Shown here: positions 1 to 5,484 of the stretch, piece after piece | Layout of the letters: each line of letters begins with the position of its first letter | Numbering within the stretch: the stretch's first letter is position 1 | NCBI GenBank assembly: GCA_013695505.1 | Contig: JACDAH010000201.1 | Location: 1-5,484, forward strand | Reading direction: 5' to 3' | Length of the DNA: 5,484 nt | Source: Chloroflexota bacterium | GTDB taxonomy: Bacteria > Chloroflexota > Limnocylindria > Limnocylindrales > CSP1-4 | Made by a program: the position numbers and the translations under genes | Notes under the pieces: model-generated | Database searches by the model: none | Told to the model about the DNA's origin: nothing | The model's input: only the letters and a program-made list of their open reading frames with translations

Positions 1-1221
1 GCCATCGACGTCGTCGGGCTCCACGAGCCATCCGGTCTCCCCATCCGCGACGATCTCGCCTGGCCCGAAGCGGTTCACGGCGACGGGTGGCACGCCGCAC
101 GCCATGGCCTCGACGAGCACCTGGCCAAACTGCTCGCGGACCGACGCCAGCGCGAACACGTCGGCAGCGGACAAGAAGGCCGAAAGCTCCACTTGCTCGT
201 ACCAGCCTGCCAGGAAGACTCCGTCCACCCCCAGCCGGGCGACGGTGTCGGCCGGGTGCTCCCCCTGCCACTCGCCGGGATGACCGCCGACGATCACCAA
301 CCCGGCCAGAGTGCGGGCGCGATCGCGAGCACGCGCAAAGGCTTCGATGAGGAGGGGCAGTCGCTTGACCTCGGTGTACCGGCTTGCGCTCAGCACGGTG
401 ACGCCATCGACGAGTGGCTCGAGCTCCTCGGTGCTGTACCGGACGCTGCCCGGAGTTCCGCCGGGAAGCCAGCCGCGTGGCCTCTCGACGAGAGCGTGGT
501 GCCAGAGCGACGCGCGATCCACGTCGCGTCGTTGGAAGGCTGCGGCGTCGAAGCCGTTGGGGACCACGATGAGCCGATCGGCGGTGATCCCCAGTAGTCT
601 CTCCACGCGGGGGATCTGGGACGGCGACACGACGATCAGCCGCTCGCAGCCCTGGGCCCAGGCCCGCATCCGCTGGGCCCACGCCTGGGCGTGCACCCAG
701 CCCGGAGGCGGCCCGTCTGCGATCTCCTCGAGCATGAGCAGCTCCGTTCCATGCAAGTGGCCGACCACCGGTACATGCGGCGCCACGCGTGATGCCGCCT
801 CGTGGATCGGCGTCAGATGGTGGAGGTGCAGGACGTCGGCGGTGGCCGCGCCGGCATCGGACAGGGCTCCCGCCCATGCCCGCACCTGTCGTTCGAAAGC
901 CTCGTCGTCGAGCGACGCGAACACCGGGTCGGGGGCATCGGCACGGTCCTCGTACGAGGGGTGCATCGGCGCGGCGCCCGGCGGCGGTCGGAGCGGGTCC
1001 GGCGAGCTCAGCGCTTCGTCAAAGGACACCGAGTGGACGTCGATCCCGCGGTAGAAGCGCGTCGCGTCGCCGAATTCCCCAAGGTCAGTCCGCGACCCGG
1101 AAACGAGCGTCACGTCCCAGCGGTTTGACCGCAGGTGGCGCGCGAGCGCGCGGGCGACGTGCGACGAGCCGCCCCGCGGAGAGAACTGGAGCGCGGTGAC
1201 AACTCGGCGCCGATGCGACAC
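1..1221 (-). CDS. GT-B fold glycosyltransferase, GT4 type (C-terminus cut by window edge)
   Basis: Retaining glycosyltransferase expected to move a sugar from an activated nucleotide donor to an unidentified acceptor in the cytoplasm or at the inner membrane face. I translated the minus strand by hand: the frame is open from the GTG at 1221 to base 1 (407 codons, no stop), so the end is missing. Seen: an N-terminal Rossmann start (VVTALQFSPRGGSSH, about residues 7-21, with the Gly-rich donor/acceptor loop), HLHGTEL (155-161), VVPNGFD (219-225) at the entry to the second domain, SRYTEVKR (280-287, the usual GR-x-x-x-x-KR/KG phosphate-binding strand), and the GT4 signature E-x7-E (E363 in VREQFGQ, E371 in LVEAMACG), followed by GEIVADGETGWLV. 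Family knowledge: E371 binds the donor ribose. Start choice is uncertain. GTG 1221 puts the first beta strand a few residues in but has no good Shine-Dalgarno; an in-frame ATG at 1299 is an alternative. The frame stays open further upstream. Acceptor and pathway cannot be read from the sequence. Confidence 0.9.
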   Translation of the reverse strand, partial: MSHRRRVVTALQFSPRGGSSHVARALARHLRSNRWDVTLVSGSRTDLGEFGDATRFYRGIDVHSVSFDEALSSPDPLRPPPGAAPMHPSYEDRADAPDPVFASLDDEAFERQVRAWAGALSDAGAATADVLHLHHLTPIHEAASRVAPHVPVVGHLHGTELLMLEEIADGPPPGWVHAQAWAQRMRAWAQGCERLIVVSPSQIPRVERLLGITADRLIVVPNGFDAAAFQRRDVDRASLWHHALVERPRGWLPGGTPGSVRYSTEELEPLVDGVTVLSASRYTEVKRLPLLIEAFARARDRARTLAGLVIVGGHPGEWQGEHPADTVARLGVDGVFLAGWYEQVELSAFLSAADVFALASVREQFGQVLVEAMACGVPPVAVNRFGPGEIVADGETGWLVEPDDVDG

Positions 1222-4200
1222 CGGCCCAGTCTGGCAGGCGGCCGCCCAGGGCGCGCATGGAGCGCATCGCTCAGCTCCCGCTCCCGCTCTCGCCGGCATG
1301 TCGGGCCCGACGGTTTCGTCAAGCTCGGCCGGATACCCACGACTCGGCGCCAGTGGCCGACTTCGGCGTGCTCGCGCCGGTATGCTCCTGGCGGTATCAG
1401 GGCTCTTCGAGATGGAGGACGCAACGATGACCGACAAGGTCCCGAACTCGGATCCGACCGATGCCGCGACGGAGGCTCGTGACCCCTCGCACATCATGCA
1501 GATCGGGATGGGTTTCTGGGCCTCGAAGACGGTGCTGTCAGCCGTCGAGCTGGGCCTGTTCACCCTGCTCGGATCAGGTCCCCTCAGCGGCGCTGAAATC
1601 GCCGAGCGCCTGGGCCTTGGCTCGCGAGCGGTGCACGACTTCCTTGATGGGCTGGTCGCCTTGCGGCTGCTCGAGCGAGACGGAGCGGGCGAGCGAGCCC
1701 GCTACAGCAACACGCTCGACACGGAGTTCTTTCTCGATGGCACCAAGCCCTCCTATATCGGCGGCATCCTGGAGATGGCCAACGACCGCCTCTACGGTTT
1801 CTGGGGCGGGTTGACCGAAGCGCTCCAGACCGGTCGACCTCAGAACGAGATCAAGCAGACGGGTCACCCGATGTTCGAGGAGCTCTACGGCGACCCCACC
1901 CGCCTCGAACAATTCATGCAGGCGATGGTCGGCATCTCGATGGGCAGCTTTCACGCGCTGGCCGACAAGTTCGACTTCTCCCGCTATCAGAGCCTCTGCG
2001 ACGTCGGTGGTGCCACGGCCGCATTGTCGATCGTCCTCGCGCAGCGCCATCCGCACTTGACCTGCACGTCATTCGACCTCCCGGTCGTGAAGCCGATCGC
2101 TGCTCGTTCGATCGAACAGGCGGGTTTGAGCGACCGGGTGACAGCGGCCGCAGGCGACTTTTTCGCTGACCCTCTACCCAAGGCCGACGTGCTCACCATG
2201 AGCCTGATCCTGCATGACTGGAACCTGGAGCGAAAACGCCAGCTCATCAGGGCTGCCTACGATGCGCTGCCTCCTGAGGGCGCCTTCATCGTCATCGAGA
2301 ACCTGATTGACGATCAGCGCCGCGAGAACGTTTTCGGTCTGATGATGTCGCTGAACATGCTGATCGAGTTCGGCGATGCCTTCGATTACACCGGTGCCGA
2401 CTTCCGCGCCTGGTGCATCGAAGCGGGATTCCGCTCGGTCGAGGTCCTTCCTCTCGCTGGCCCCGCTAGCGCTGGCATCGCCTACAAGTAGCAGGTACGG
2501 CACATTCGACGGCATCGAGCTTGCGGTCGGCGCCGGCGCCGCGGTAGAGGTCCGGACCAGCGCCCGGCGGAGTCGATGGCGAAGAAGTCTCGATCGTCGG
2601 CCTCTGGCGGAGCATCAGCCCGTGGCCGCCGCGTAGCGGGCAGCCAGCACGCGCAGTTGCGCGACGAGTTCCGGTGGCTCGCTGACCGAGAAGTCGACGT
2701 CGAGCATCCCGAGGTACGCCGCCAGGTCCTCGAGACGTTCCGCTCCGGTCGTCAGCACGCATGAGACGTCATCGAGCGGCGTGACGGTCCCGATCCACGG
2801 ACCGAACCGCTCGGCAATCTGGACGGCCGGCGCCTGGACGACGACTCGCGCCTGGTGGCGGCGCGCCTCGGGCGGGACGCCGCGGGAGACGAGTGCCTCG
2901 ACGTCGGCGTCGGTCAGGTCGCGGGGCGTAAAGCGGGCACCCGGTGCCATGCCTTCGCGCATCCGGTCGACGCGGAATGTCCGCCAGTCCTGTCGGTCGA
3001 GATCCCACGCGACGAGGTACCAGCGCTGGCCCGCATTCACGATCCGGGCCGGCTCGACTCGCCGATGCGATGCCGCATCGCGACGGTCGGAGTAGTCGAA
3101 CCGGACCGTGAAGTGCTCCCGAGCGAGGCGGGCGAGCGCGGTCAGCGTCGAGGGGTCGATGGTCGGGCCGCTCCGGCGCCGGGCGACGTGCATGGTGACC
3201 CGTTGGAGTGTGTTCACCTGGTGCCGGAGCCGCGGCGGGAGAACCTGCTCAAGCTTGGCAAGGGCGCGGAGCGAAGTCTCCTCGATGCCGGTCACGGCGC
3301 CGCTTGTCGCTGTCCGCAGGCCGAGGGCGACCGCCACGGCCTCGTCGTCGTCGAGCAGCAGGGGCGGCATTGAGGTGCCGGCCTCTAGGCGATAGCCGCC
3401 GACTGACCCGCGCGTCGCATGGACGGGATAGCCGAGCGCGCGCAATCGCTCGATGTCGTTGCGGATCGTCCGCGGACTCACCTCGAGCCGATGGGCGAGG
3501 TCCGTGCCCGTCCAGTCGCGCGGCGTCTGGAGCAGCGAGAGAAGCCGCAGGAGTCGGTTCGAGGTTCCCATGCAGGACGAAATCTATCAGGTCATTAGGC
3601 ACGAAATTGACCTAATTGTCGAATATCGTCGGGACATCCACGACAGACGAGAAGGAGAGAGCGCTGATGCCCAGTCCCGAGACGCAGTCACAGATCCGGT
3701 CGGCCGATCGCCCGCCGGTCGAGCTCCCTCAACCGGTCCGCATGCGTGTCCTCGGCGCGATCATGGTCGGGATCTTCCTCGCGGCCCTCGACCAGACCGT
3801 GGTCGGGACCGCGCTACCTCGGATCATCACCGACCTCGGCGGCACGAACCTGTATACGTGGGCCTTCACGGCGTACCTGCTGACGTCGACGATCAGCGGC
3901 CCGCTCTACGGCAGGCTCTCCGATCTGTTCGGGCGGCGCCCGCTGTTCCTCGTCGGGATCGGCGTGTTCATGCTGGGCTCGCTCCTGTCAGGTCTGGCGT
4001 CCGAGATGTGGCAGTTCGTCCTCACCCGTGGCATCCAGGGTCTCGGCGCAGGGGCCCTCTTCCCGATCGCCATGGCGACGATCGCCGATCTCTTCACGTT
4101 CAAGGAGCGCGGCCGGTATCAGGGCCTGTTCGGGGCTGTGTTCGCCCTCTCGAGCCTGCTCGGCCCGGCGATCGGCGGACTGATCACCGACACGATCGGT

Positions 4201-5484
4201 TGGCCGTTCGTGTTCTTCGTCAACCTGCCGATCGGCGCCGTCGTGCTGTTCACGGTGCGGCGCTATCTGCCGCTCTATCGGCCCGCCGGTGAGCGGCCGC
4301 AGATCGACTATCTCGGCGCCGGGCTCTTTGCGGGTGCGCTGGTGCCGATCCTCGTCGGGCTCACGAACAAGTCGTCGGCTGACTGGTCGGATCCGTCGGT
4401 TGGTGGGCTGATCGCGCTCGGCGGGATCATCCTGGCTGCGTTCCTGGTCGTCGAGAGTCGGGCGTCCGAGCCGATCGTCCCGCTCGGGCTGTTCCGGATC
4501 CGTGCGGTCGCCGTGTCGGTCGGGACGGCATTCCTGGCGGCATCGGGCTTCTTCACCGCGGTCGTCTTCCTGCCCCGCTGGTTCCAGGTGGTCGGCGGCG
4601 CGTCGGCGACGATCTCCGGCTACGAGATGCTGCCGCTCCTCGCGGGGGTCATCATCAGCGCGAGCGCGGCCGGGCCGATCGTGGCTCGGACCGGACGTCA
4701 TCGCCGGTTGCTGCTGATCTCGATGGTCGCGATGGCGGTCGGCATCGCCCTGCTGACCCAGCTTCGGGTCGACACGCCGCTGCCCATCCTGTGGGCGGAG
4801 ATGTTCCTGACGGGCCTGGGCGTCGGCCCGGTGTTCTCGGTGCTGCCGATGGTCGTCCAGAGCAATGTGCCGGTGACCCAGATCGGTGCGGCAAGCAGCA
4901 GCGTGTCGTTCTTCCAGCAGGTCGGCGGGACTGTGGGATTGGCCATTACCGGGACCGTCTTCGCGACATCGATGGCGCACGAAATGCCGGCTGCGCTCGG
5001 CTCGGCCGGCGTCCCGGGCCCGGTCGCCCAGGCACTCGCCGAAACCGGCGGGATCCAGGCTCTGACCGGGGTGGGAACCGGCGCCGCGTCGTACCTGGCC
5101 TCGCTGCCGGGCGACGTCCGAGGCCTGATCGAACCGTTGCTGCCGGCGATCCTCGGGGCGATCCATGGAGCCTTCTCGATCGCGACGTCGAGCACGTTCT
5201 CGATCGGGATCGGGACGTCAGTGCTGGCGGCCGCGCTCGTCCTCCTGTACCGGGAGGCGCCGGCCGAGGCCGGCGAGCGGTCATGGACATCGGCCGAGGC
5301 CGAGACGGGAGAGCCGTCGGCGTCCGCGGCCTGAAGCTCGGTCCTCCGCGCCGGGGCGCTGCTGAGGGCGCCCCGGCGCAGCAGGGCGTCGGTCACGGTC
5401 CGCATCAAGCCACCGCGGAGAGTGTGTCGGCAAAGGCCGGCGCATCGACCTCGGCGGACGCTATGCGCCTCGCGCGCGGGAGGC

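Overview
The window is GC-rich (clearly above 60 percent G+C by eye), with strong G/C preference at third codon positions in all genes. The gene families present (a GT4 glycosyltransferase, a COMT-like methyltransferase, a WYL regulator and a 14-helix DHA2 efflux pump) suggest a high-GC bacterium such as an actinomycete or a Chloroflexota member. The sequence alone does not decide between them. There are no RNA genes, mobile elements or CRISPR arrays.

Layout, left to right. (1) Positions 1-1221, minus strand: most of a GT-B fold glycosyltransferase whose C-terminus lies beyond the left edge. (2) 1222-1426: a 205-bp divergent intergenic region with a weak candidate promoter and a good Shine-Dalgarno for the next gene. 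(3) 1427-2491, plus strand: a SAM-dependent O-methyltransferase of the Methyltransf_2 type. (4) 2492-2614: a convergent spacer with GC-rich dyads. (5) 2615-3571, minus strand: an HTH-WYL transcriptional regulator. (6) 3572-3666: a short AT-rich divergent control region with overlapping inverted repeats and a good candidate promoter for the regulator. (7) 3667-5334, plus strand: a DHA2-family (EmrB/QacA-like) drug/proton antiporter. (8) 5335-5484: a strong GC hairpin, then what may be the C-terminal end of another minus-strand gene running in from the right.

The clearest functional unit is the divergent WYL regulator and DHA2 pump. They share a 95-bp control region whose inverted repeats sit on the regulator's own promoter. 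This fits an autoregulated, ligand-responsive local switch for export of a small molecule. The glycosyltransferase and methyltransferase form a second divergent pair. Both are tailoring-type enzymes, so a link to a glycosylated or methylated metabolite exported by the pump is possible, but nothing in the sequence proves it.

I see no clearly new biological system here. The best leads are the shared control region at 3589-3622, the atypical SAM-binding loop and missing third catalytic acid of the methyltransferase, and the uncertain start of the glycosyltransferase, where an SD-like tract precedes an ATG in the wrong frame.
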